The position numbers and the translations under genes were made by a program. Shown here in pieces: positions 1-6,040 of a stretch of 6,040 nt of DNA (position 1 is the stretch's first letter; every line of letters starts with the position of its first letter). Location of the stretch: positions 1 to 6,040 of the forward strand of contig JAABTR010000110.1 in assembly GCA_011389755.1 (NCBI GenBank), read 5' to 3'. The DNA comes from Deltaproteobacteria bacterium (GTDB lineage: Bacteria; Myxococcota_A; Polyangia; JAAYKL01). The notes below the pieces were generated by a model, which was given only the letters and a program-made list of their open reading frames with translations, did not search any database and was not told the origin of the DNA.

Positions 1-1410
1 GAGGAGCTCATGCAAATGAGGGCTCGCGATCTCGACCCCGACTACGTGGAACGCGCCGAAAAGGGCGCCTTTTTTGACGGGATGAACCCCGGCGAGGTGA
101 CCCGCTTCGAGGCGCGCCAGAAGAGCAAAGACGGCCGCGTCTTCCCGGTGGACGTGCGGCTCAGCAAGGTCTCGTTCGGCGGCGAGACCTTCATCCAGGC
201 GCTGTGCACCGACATCACCGAGCGCAAACAGGCCGAGCGAGAGCGCGACAAGCTGCGCGAACAGCTGAGCCAGGCCCAGAAGATGGAGTCGGTGGGGCGG
301 CTGGCCGGCGGCGTGGCCCACGACTTCAACAACATGCTGTTCGTCATCCTCGGCCACGCGGAGTTCGCGATCAGTGAGCTGCCCACAGGCAGCGCTTTGC
401 ACCAGCAGCTCCAAGCGATCCACAAGGCCGCCTCCCACTCGGCCGAGCTCACGAGCCAGCTGCTCGCCTTTGCCCGCAAGCAACCCGTCACGCGAAAGAT
501 TCTCGATGTCAACGAGACCGTCTCCTCGACGCTGAAGCTGCTCAAGCGGCTCATCGGCGAGGGTATCTGCCTGGAGTGGCGACCGGGGGAGGATATCGGC
601 CCGGTCCACGTCGACCCGGCGCAGATCGAGCAGGTGCTGACCAACCTGGTCGTCAACGCGCGGGACGCCATTGGAAGCGCCGGAAAAATCGTCATCGAGA
701 CGCGTCAGGTAGGCCTCGAACCCGAGCCCCTGGGGCCGGGTGAAGGCGCTAACCCGGCTCACTACGTCGAGATCGCCGTGAGCGACAACGGCAGCGGAAT
801 GGACGAGGCGACCCAGAAAAAAATCTTCGATCCGTTCTTCACCACCAAAGAGGTCGGCAAAGGCACGGGTCTGGGGCTGGCCACCATCTACGGGATCATC
901 ACGCAAAACAAAGGCTTTATTAAGGTCGACAGCCAGCCCGGGAGAGGCTCGACCTTTCGCATTCACCTCCCGGTCCACGCCCAGGCAAAGACAAAGAGCC
1001 TAGAGCCGCAGGTACCCGCGCTCGATACGGATCATCACAAAGAGACCGTCTTGCTCGTCGAGGACGAGCCGGCCATCTTGGACCTCGCCTCAACGATGCT
1101 TGCGCGGTTGGGCTACGAGGTGATCGCCGCAGCCTCTCCGCGCGAGGCCATCCGATCGGCACAGAGCCACGAAGGCGAGATCCACCTGCTCCTCACGGAC
1201 GTGGTGATGCCCGAGATGAACGGCCGTGACTTGACCAAGAGGCTCGTGGCGCTCTACCCGAAGCTCAAGTCCGTGTTCATGTCCGGCTACACCGCCGACG
1301 TCATCGCAGAGCAAGGTATTTTAAACGAGGGCGTCTGCTTCATCGCCAAGCCGTTCTCCCTGCCGGAGCTGAAAGCAAAGCTTCGCGAAGCCATGGACGA
1401 ACGGGATTGA
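1..1410 (+). CDS. Hybrid sensor histidine kinase, PAS-HisKA-HATPase-REC (5' partial)
   Basis: A probably cytoplasmic phosphorelay kinase that autophosphorylates on His and passes the phosphate to its own receiver. Residues are numbered from the ATG at base 10. Residues 1-75 are the C-terminal half of a PAS domain, ending in the usual DITERKQAE linker, then a short coiled coil. The phosphoacceptor is H104 in VAHDFNNML. The ATPase domain shows the N box (N216 in NLVVNARDA), G1 box DNGSG (259-263), F box DPFFTTK (274-280) and G2 box GKGTGLGL (283-290). The receiver starts near 345 with acidic E351/D352, phosphoacceptor D397 in LLTDVVMP, S425 in FMSGYT and K447 in AKPF. All catalytic residues are present. 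The frame is open to base 1 (EEL before that ATG) and the PAS fold would be cut in half by starting there, so the true start lies upstream of the window and the ATG at 10 is internal. No transmembrane segment is visible in this part; more PAS or sensor domains may lie upstream. No DNA-binding output domain follows, so a downstream phosphotransfer protein or regulator is expected. The ligand is unknown. Confidence 0.95.
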   Translation, partial: EELMQMRARDLDPDYVERAEKGAFFDGMNPGEVTRFEARQKSKDGRVFPVDVRLSKVSFGGETFIQALCTDITERKQAERERDKLREQLSQAQKMESVGRLAGGVAHDFNNMLFVILGHAEFAISELPTGSALHQQLQAIHKAASHSAELTSQLLAFARKQPVTRKILDVNETVSSTLKLLKRLIGEGICLEWRPGEDIGPVHVDPAQIEQVLTNLVVNARDAIGSAGKIVIETRQVGLEPEPLGPGEGANPAHYVEIAVSDNGSGMDEATQKKIFDPFFTTKEVGKGTGLGLATIYGIITQNKGFIKVDSQPGRGSTFRIHLPVHAQAKTKSLEPQVPALDTDHHKETVLLVEDEPAILDLASTMLARLGYEVIAAASPREAIRSAQSHEGEIHLLLTDVVMPEMNGRDLTKRLVALYPKLKSVFMSGYTADVIAEQGILNEGVCFIAKPFSLPELKAKLREAMDERD

Positions 1411-1429
1411 CCTGGGAGTCCTTCGCAAA

Positions 1430-4400
1430 TCAAAGGGTGGGGGACAAGCTGGCCCTCATCTCGAGAGGGAGGACGAGAGTGAAAACGGCACCGGGCCCGT
1501 CTTTTCTGTTCTCGCCTCTGAGCTCACCGCCATAGAGGCGAGCGAATTTGCGGCAAAAACTAAGGCCGAGACCGACGCCTGACTCTGGTTTCGTGGAGAC
1601 AAAGGGTTCGAATATCTTCTCGAGAACCTGCGCCGAGATCCCAGGTCCATTATCCGAGACGCTGATCGTCACGCCTTTGTCGCTTTTAAAGGACCGCAGC
1701 ACAATCTTCGGTTCGGCACCGCCGCGTTCGTGTTCTTCGAGGGCTTGCTTGGCGTTGAGGATCAAACTCCAAACGATCGAATGCAAGTGAGTCGACGACC
1801 CCTTCCAGACGTCCTGGCTGCCGCTGTCCAGCTCTAGGGCGACCATCGCGCCCGCAAAATCGGCATCAAATTTCTCTTTGATCACCTGTAAAAAATCGTC
1901 GATCTGGATCGCCTCGTCGCCTTTTCCCCGCTGGCCCGCCTGTGAATAGTCCAAGATTTCGTCCGTGACCTTCAAGCACCGCTCTATTGAGCCATATGTC
2001 TTGCGCAAGTAATCGTCTATGGTCCTTTGCGCATCATTCACGCGTTTCAACAAAGGAGCGACCTCGGCAAGGTCGCCTCTCGCGAGCAAGGTTTTGAGCT
2101 TTGTGAGAAGCTCGACGAGGATCTGCGAGATCTTCTCGCTCACACTTGCACAGCCCTCTTTTTTGCCGTCCGGTGCTAAAAGCTTTGCGACGAGCATCTT
2201 GGACCCGGCCAGCGCATTTCGGATCTCGTGGGCAAAGCCACCTGCCATCTGCCGCTCCAAGGCCTCTTTTTCGAGCGCAACGATCTTCTCGTGAGCCCTC
2301 TCGAGAGCCCTCGTGCGCTCTTTGACTTTTTGGTCGAGGAGCTTGGCCCGCAGGGTGAGCGCTCGAAGCCGGAGCTTCAAGACCAAAACGACGAGGAACA
2401 AGGTCGCGAGTGCGCAGAGAATATAAAAAGAGCGCGTCTCGGTGAAGTGGGGGTTCTTCTGGAACTCGAGCGCTGCGGTCTTTTTGCTCCAAGGACCAAA
2501 TCGTTTCGCCCCACCAACTTCGAACCGATATTTCCCCGGGCCGAGGTTGGTGTAGTATGCGACCCGTCGCTGCCCCACGTCCTGCCAGTCGGAATCGTAG
2601 CCGTGAAGACGATAACGAAAGTGGACTCCGCTCCCGTCGTGAAAACTAATACCTGTGTAGTGGATCTCGAGATTCTTTGCCGTGTGCTCAAGGACGACAC
2701 GATCCGACGAAGGCGCTTTTTCCCCATCGATCAAGAACTTCTCGATGTGCATGATGGGCGCGGTGTCGTCGGGTTCGAGGCTGGATGTATTGATGGCCGA
2801 TGCCCCCATGCCTGTGGCGACGAAAACCCTGCCGGATTTGGTCATCTGCAGCCCATATTGATGACCGCCGACGCAGTCCTCAGAGAGCATGCCGTCTCCT
2901 ATCGAGTAGCCTCTGGCTTCGATGACGCGCGAGGGATCTTTGACAAAGGCCTGTATCTGTTGCTCCTGCGCTTTTACAATCCCCGCGTCGGTGCTCAACC
3001 AAAGGTTTCCATCTGTTCCATGGGCAATGCCAAAAATCGTGTTTGCCGGCAGACCGTGCTTCTTTCGTATCCTGTGTAAGCGCTGGTCCTTGTAAACGAG
3101 CAGCCCCTCACCGTGGGTCCCGATGTAGCGCGTCCCGCCAACATCCGCCCCGAACGAGAGGATCATGTCTTCTTTTGCTTGTCCGGCTCCTGGAAGCGGA
3201 CGGACCTCTTCGCCGTCAAAGAGCGCGACACCTTTATTGGTCCCCAGCACAATCGTTTTCTGGTCAAATGGCGACATGCTCCAGACGACATCACTCGGGA
3301 GCCCATCAGGCACCCGATAGCCATCAATCCGGGCACCATCATAGACTTTTACCCCCATGCCGAGGGTGCCGAAGATCATCTTGTCGCGAAGCTGCATGAT
3401 GCTGTAGGCATCGAAATGCTCCAGAAAGAGACTTTCGTCAAGTCTCGCCAGGGATCCGCCTGCCCCCGTGTGATAGATTCCCTGTTGCTCCGTCCCGAAC
3501 CACACGCGGCCTTCGTCGTCCTCATACAAAGAGATGATAGAAAGCGAAGACAGCTGGTCTTCCTGTGGAAAAGCCACAAGCTCGCCGCCTGACATCTTCT
3601 TGACGCCCTTGGTCGTGCCGAACCAGATCGCCCCGCGGGAGTCCACCAAGACACTGCGCACCATCTGCGTGGGCAACCCGTCCTTTGGGGTGTATGTGGT
3701 CACGGCTCCGTCTTCCAGGGACCTAAGGCCTGCTCCACAGCCCACGAAGAGCTGATCTTCGCTCAGCTCAAAGAAATCCAAGACACCCTCGTAGCCGACC
3801 TCGCCACCTCGTTCGTCGCATTCCAGGTCGCCATCCGGCCTCAGAACACACAGCCCTTTTTTGACAAACCCAATCCACAAATTCTGTTGAGAGTCTTCAT
3901 GTATGGCGCGCACTCCGTCCTGTGGCAGCCCCGGGTGAGAGAACTGCGTGACGCCCCCGTTTTTTATCCGAAACAACCCAAACAAGCTGCCGACCCAGAT
4001 CGTTTTGTCGGAACCAAGCGCCAATGAAAGCGCTCGCGCGAGGCCTTCTTGGGAATCCGTGGACAGCGAGCGAAATCGGCCGTTTTTGCGGACGCAAACG
4101 CCCCCATCCAACGTGGCGACCCAGAGGTTGTTCTCGTCGTCCATCGCGAGGGACATGACCTGGTCGCCGCATAGCCCCTGTTCTTTTGAGACATTGGTGA
4201 TTTTATCGTCGGCATCGAAATGAAACAGGCCTTTGCCCTTGGTTCCCACCCAAGTAGAACCGTCTTCGTCAAAGGCAAAATCCCGTATGGTCTCCTCGAC
4301 AAGCCCATCTTCGGCTCGAAAAGCTGCGAATTGTTCATCTTCGTACCGCAAGACACCGCCGTTGTACGTGGCGATCCAGAGCCGTCCCTTGGGGTCTTTT

Positions 4401-4699
4401 TTTAGCTTCCAAATCCAATTCGAACCAAACAGTTCGTTGTTTGCGGACGAATAGACCCGAAAGGTGTGTCCATCGAATCGGGCGAGTCCGTCCTGGGTTC
4501 CAATCCAAAGATAACCGTCATCCGCCTGGCAGACAGAGGACGTCACAGAATTGGGCATTCCGTCTCTCGCCGTCCACGTGCGAAGGACGTATTGGTGCAA
4601 TTTCTTCTCAGGGCAAAGAGCTCGACCCCGTGAAACGATCAAAAGGAGTGTGAAAATAAAAAACAGGCAAAACCAGCGGGATTGAGAACCAAGCTGCAT
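1430..4699 (-). CDS. Membrane sensor histidine kinase with double seven-bladed propeller and Y_Y_Y domain
   Basis: A periplasmic sensor coupled to a cytoplasmic histidine kinase, 1089 residues from the ATG. Order: signal peptide (1-28, hydrophobic FCLFFIFTLLLIV); propeller region (about 30-640) with 14 blade signatures of the type LWIGT-x-GL-x-RFDG, near residues 63, 107, 149, 192, 234, 274, 317, 358, 399, 441, 483, 524, 566 and 625; Y_Y_Y domain (about 677-740, FRYRLHGYDSDW to GPWS); one transmembrane helix (about 757-776); charged coiled coil (782-820); phosphoacceptor H824 in GGFAHEIRN; N box N982 (LILNAKQAL); G1 box DNGPG (1016-1020); F box FEPFVSTK (1030-1037); G2 box GVGLGLS (1041-1047). 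The kinase core looks active. In known relatives, propeller plus Y_Y_Y modules form the ligand-sensing part of hybrid two-component systems that often sense glycans. Here no receiver or AraC domain follows, so a separate regulator is needed. H824 lies about 90 residues before the second-helix motif ILDYSQ, longer than usual. A TTG at 4777 extends the frame by 26 residues but has no ribosome binding site and would place 26 extra residues before the signal peptide, so I chose the ATG at 4699. The ligand cannot be read from the sequence. Confidence 0.95.
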   Translation of the reverse strand: MQLGSQSRWFCLFFIFTLLLIVSRGRALCPEKKLHQYVLRTWTARDGMPNSVTSSVCQADDGYLWIGTQDGLARFDGHTFRVYSSANNELFGSNWIWKLKKDPKGRLWIATYNGGVLRYEDEQFAAFRAEDGLVEETIRDFAFDEDGSTWVGTKGKGLFHFDADDKITNVSKEQGLCGDQVMSLAMDDENNLWVATLDGGVCVRKNGRFRSLSTDSQEGLARALSLALGSDKTIWVGSLFGLFRIKNGGVTQFSHPGLPQDGVRAIHEDSQQNLWIGFVKKGLCVLRPDGDLECDERGGEVGYEGVLDFFELSEDQLFVGCGAGLRSLEDGAVTTYTPKDGLPTQMVRSVLVDSRGAIWFGTTKGVKKMSGGELVAFPQEDQLSSLSIISLYEDDEGRVWFGTEQQGIYHTGAGGSLARLDESLFLEHFDAYSIMQLRDKMIFGTLGMGVKVYDGARIDGYRVPDGLPSDVVWSMSPFDQKTIVLGTNKGVALFDGEEVRPLPGAGQAKEDMILSFGADVGGTRYIGTHGEGLLVYKDQRLHRIRKKHGLPANTIFGIAHGTDGNLWLSTDAGIVKAQEQQIQAFVKDPSRVIEARGYSIGDGMLSEDCVGGHQYGLQMTKSGRVFVATGMGASAINTSSLEPDDTAPIMHIEKFLIDGEKAPSSDRVVLEHTAKNLEIHYTGISFHDGSGVHFRYRLHGYDSDWQDVGQRRVAYYTNLGPGKYRFEVGGAKRFGPWSKKTAALEFQKNPHFTETRSFYILCALATLFLVVLVLKLRLRALTLRAKLLDQKVKERTRALERAHEKIVALEKEALERQMAGGFAHEIRNALAGSKMLVAKLLAPDGKKEGCASVSEKISQILVELLTKLKTLLARGDLAEVAPLLKRVNDAQRTIDDYLRKTYGSIERCLKVTDEILDYSQAGQRGKGDEAIQIDDFLQVIKEKFDADFAGAMVALELDSGSQDVWKGSSTHLHSIVWSLILNAKQALEEHERGGAEPKIVLRSFKSDKGVTISVSDNGPGISAQVLEKIFEPFVSTKPESGVGLGLSFCRKFARLYGGELRGENRKDGPGAVFTLVLPLEMRASLSPTL

Positions 4700-4704
4700 A
4701 TCTT

Positions 4705-4709
4705 TCCTT
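4705..4709 (-). promoter_or_regulatory. Ribosome binding site of the propeller kinase gene
   Basis: On the minus strand the sequence reads AAAGGAAAGAT directly before the ATG at 4699. AAGGA is a good Shine-Dalgarno match with a 5-base spacer. It decides the start: the upstream TTG at 4777 has no purine-rich match in front of it, and the ATG choice puts the signal peptide at the N-terminus. Confidence 0.75.
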
Positions 4710-4779
4710 TGCCCAGTCGCGTCTTGCTTTGGCTCATCCTGCGCGGAACGAGAACCGACAGCAACAGCTTCGAACAATC

Positions 4780-4807
4780 AGTATGTGCGAGCAAATATCT
4801 CGCGCAA
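4780..4807 (-). promoter_or_regulatory. Weak candidate sigma-70-like promoter for the propeller kinase
   Basis: On the minus strand, TTGCGC (4802-4807) and CATACT (4780-4785) are 16 bases apart, giving 3 of 6 and 4 of 6 matches to the -35 and -10 consensus. This would leave an untranslated leader of roughly 70 bases. Matches this weak arise by chance, and promoters of such GC-rich bacteria often do not follow this consensus. It is listed only because it is the best candidate in the gap. Confidence 0.18.
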
Positions 4808-4808
4808 G

Positions 4809-4822
4809 AGGCGGTTACGCCT
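4809..4822. repeat. Short inverted repeat in the intergenic gap
   Basis: AGGCG-GTTA-CGCCT is a perfect 5-base stem with a 4-base loop, between the stop of the exported-protein gene and the start of the propeller kinase gene. No T-run follows on either strand, so it is not a standard intrinsic terminator. It could be a small operator, a weak RNA hairpin or chance. It lies immediately upstream of the -35 candidate. Confidence 0.3.
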
Positions 4823-4871
4823 GGGAACAACCCCGAAGATGCCGCGATGATGAAAAGAAGTGCGCTGCCCG

Positions 4872-6040
4872 CTAGTCTTGCTCGGCTTTTTTTTCCTCGG
4901 GCGAAATAAAGGGGTAAACCGAGCATCTTTCAGCAGCGTCATCTTGGTAGATGTTCCAAATGAACTCGTGTTCTTCTTTGCAGTTGACGATACAAGCGCC
5001 GGCAAAACCGACGTAGCCGTCGATGTGGCTTTCGATTTCGTCTTGTCTTTGATCGCAGGGGCTCTCGCTGTAGGCGGTCACCAAGGTGTCGTTGGAGGCT
5101 CGTTGTGCGCATTTTTGACGGGCGGACTCTTTATCCCACCCCACCCCGGTGTAGTCAGAGCAGTAGTAGGTCTGCGCAGGGGTGAAATAAAAAAAGCAGC
5201 TGCCAGAGGCCGAGGTGAACGACGCCGGCTCCTCGCACACCTCGCTCTTCGTGGCGGTTAAAAGCGCCGGTTTGTCCTCGAAGCTTTTGGCCAGCATCCA
5301 GTCCAACAAGAGCTGGTGGGTCAAAAGCTTGCAGTACCTGACCCCCCTGAGGCCTTCATCCATGTCGCCTGACAGGTTCGGGTCGTTTGATTCCACATAC
5401 GCGCTCATCGGCTCGTAGGTGTAGAAGCCGTCTCCCGCGACGACCTTGGAGGCGGGATCCGTGGCCATACAGGCCGATCCGGTGGAGGTCGGATTCGTGT
5501 GGTCAGTCAGGGGCGGAGCGTCGTCATCGGGGATGAACTTAAGCCTGATGCCCCGCTCCTCGTATTCTCTGCGCTGCGCACCGGTCAACATCGACAATGC
5601 GTTGTGGTAGATGCTCTGTTGAACCTCGGCACAGATGCCCTGCTCCCCCTCGCTGCGTAGCCCAAACGCCGCATCGATGCTCTCCTTGCTCTTCATCTTG
5701 GCCAGGATGACCCCGTCGATCTTCGAAGGGGCCGACGGGGCCGAGGTTTGTTCTGCGGGGACAAAGGAAAAATAGGCCTGAATCCAGTTCTCCTCGGCAT
5801 CGAGCCGGGCATTAGATGCGCCGAACTGAGCCTCGGTGACCTCGGTGGCTCGCACCTCTATGTTCGCGGCTTCGATGTCGGCCATCGAGATCTGGGCGGC
5901 ATGCACGGCGCAGTCGTCGTATTCCTTGGCCAATTCGAACCCGGATTTGCTGTGATCTGTCTTGCACGTCTCAATCCCCAGGGACGACTCCTGCCCACAC
6001 CCGCTTTGAAACGTGGCAATAATGGCGATCGCCGCTTTGT
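4872..6040 (-). CDS. Cysteine-rich exported protein, probable lipoprotein (5' partial), function unknown
   Basis: I do not recognise this family. The frame is open to the right edge of the window: 35 codons precede the in-window TTG at 5933, and they encode a hydrophobic signal core (AAIAIIATF) followed by QSGCGQ. The start is therefore outside the window and the TTG is not the start. The Cys at 5997-5999 could be lipid-modified: Gly at -1 and Ser at -2 fit a lipobox, but Gln at -3 is atypical, so cleavage by signal peptidase I is an alternative. The visible 388 residues contain 14 Cys. The N-terminal part is Ala/Glu-rich, then comes a Pro/Ser/Ala segment (near 5730-5755) and a central part with no motif I can name. 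The C-terminal 95 residues (4914-5198) form a Cys-rich module with CSDYTGVGW, paired Cys and FAGAC-x3-C, suggesting disulfides in an oxidising compartment. The protein ends in a charged tail, SPEEKKAEQD. It lies 172 bases upstream of the propeller kinase on the same strand, so co-transcription is possible but unproven. Confidence 0.85.
   Translation of the reverse strand, partial: KAAIAIIATFQSGCGQESSLGIETCKTDHSKSGFELAKEYDDCAVHAAQISMADIEAANIEVRATEVTEAQFGASNARLDAEENWIQAYFSFVPAEQTSAPSAPSKIDGVILAKMKSKESIDAAFGLRSEGEQGICAEVQQSIYHNALSMLTGAQRREYEERGIRLKFIPDDDAPPLTDHTNPTSTGSACMATDPASKVVAGDGFYTYEPMSAYVESNDPNLSGDMDEGLRGVRYCKLLTHQLLLDWMLAKSFEDKPALLTATKSEVCEEPASFTSASGSCFFYFTPAQTYYCSDYTGVGWDKESARQKCAQRASNDTLVTAYSESPCDQRQDEIESHIDGYVGFAGACIVNCKEEHEFIWNIYQDDAAERCSVYPFISPEEKKAEQD
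4914..5198 (-). other. Cys-rich C-terminal module of the exported protein
   Basis: Seven cysteines occur within about 92 residues, with spacing C-x11-C-x16-C-x17-C-x20-C-x3-C-x18-C. The second is followed by DYTG and a Trp, and the fifth is preceded by G-x-x-G-A. From memory, short modules with a C-x-(E/D)-Y-T-G start, two or three further Cys and a late G-x-C are common in secreted proteins of Myxococcota and Leptospira. The match here is by eye only. The even pattern of Cys suggests disulfide-stabilised folding outside the cytoplasm. No catalytic motif is visible. Confidence 0.45.

Larger units (their letters stand above)
4700..4871. other. Intergenic region between exported-protein and propeller-kinase genes
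   Basis: This 172-base gap separates two genes on the same strand. It holds the kinase ribosome binding site, a weak promoter candidate and a short inverted repeat. I see no intrinsic terminator with a T-tract after the exported-protein stop codon, no riboswitch and no convincing small gene. Whether the kinase is read through from upstream or has its own promoter cannot be decided from the sequence. Confidence 0.6.

Noticed and set aside
42..695. 217-residue minus-strand open frame opposite the hybrid kinase
   Set aside because: It is antisense to the PAS, HisKA and N-box coding region. Its Ser/Arg/Leu-rich translation has no recognisable motif, as expected of a shadow frame in GC-rich DNA.
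1411..1429. Possible bidirectional terminator between the convergent kinase genes
   Set aside because: The 19-base gap and its flanks contain no stable inverted repeat followed by a T-run on either strand. TCTCGAGA at 1459-1466 is a palindrome but lies inside the kinase coding sequence.
2228..3079. 283-residue plus-strand open frame inside the propeller kinase gene
   Set aside because: It is antisense to the Y_Y_Y, transmembrane and blade-coding region of a gene with clear domains. Its translation shows no domain or motif and is explained by a lack of stops opposite a constrained frame.
2780..4612. Tandem DNA repeats across the propeller blades
   Set aside because: The 14 blades repeat at the protein level only. 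The nucleotide sequences of the blade signatures are well diverged, so there is no sign of recent duplication or a repeat array.
4639..4926. 95-residue minus-strand open frame bridging the intergenic gap, with a hydrophobic stretch and TASC, reminiscent of a small exported peptide
   Set aside because: It overlaps the 3' end of the exported-protein gene and the 5' end of the kinase gene in another frame, has only a weak ribosome binding site, and the C-terminal half looks like a shadow of the kinase signal-peptide region. The hydrophobic stretch falls mostly in the gap, so a conservation check would be needed before calling it.
4860..5261. 133-residue plus-strand open frame opposite the exported-protein gene, with a hydrophobic N-terminus
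   Set aside because: It lies wholly antisense to the Cys-rich module, and its Val/Ala/Gly/Arg-rich translation has no motif. The Cys pattern on the minus strand is clearly the constrained frame.

Overview
The window holds three protein-coding genes and almost no non-coding DNA. Base composition is moderately GC-rich, with gene 1 richer than gene 2 in the lines I counted (about 67% against 48% in two sample 60-base lines). Two large sensor kinases and a cysteine-rich exported protein suggest a Gram-negative bacterium with a large signalling repertoire, such as a member of Myxococcota/Bradymonadota or a related deltaproteobacterial lineage. That placement is inferred from gene style; there is no phylogenetic marker here.

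Layout: (1) Bases 1-1410, plus strand: the 3' part of a cytoplasmic hybrid histidine kinase, PAS - HisKA (HDFNN type) - HATPase - REC. Its start lies before the window. (2) Bases 1430-4699, minus strand: a complete 1089-residue membrane sensor kinase. It has a signal peptide, 14 propeller-blade signatures (two seven-bladed propellers), a Y_Y_Y domain, one transmembrane helix, a coiled coil and a histidine kinase core with an unusually long dimerisation region. The two kinase genes converge, with 19 bases between their stop codons. (3) Bases 4700-4871: a 172-base intergenic stretch carrying the ribosome binding site of gene 2, a weak promoter candidate and a short inverted repeat. (4) Bases 4872-6040, minus strand: a cysteine-rich exported protein, probably a lipoprotein, whose start codon lies beyond the right edge. 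Its reading frame runs to the window end and includes a signal-peptide core followed by a Gly-Cys site.

How they may work together: the double-propeller kinase has the periplasmic sensor layout of the Bacteroides hybrid two-component systems but ends at its ATPase domain, so it needs a separate response regulator, and none is visible here. The convergent hybrid kinase has its own receiver domain but no output domain. A functional link between the two kinases, or with the exported protein upstream of the propeller kinase, is possible but rests only on proximity. I see no mobile element, CRISPR array, RNA gene or defence system. This looks like a signalling region whose main interest lies in the architecture of the propeller kinase and the unidentified exported protein.
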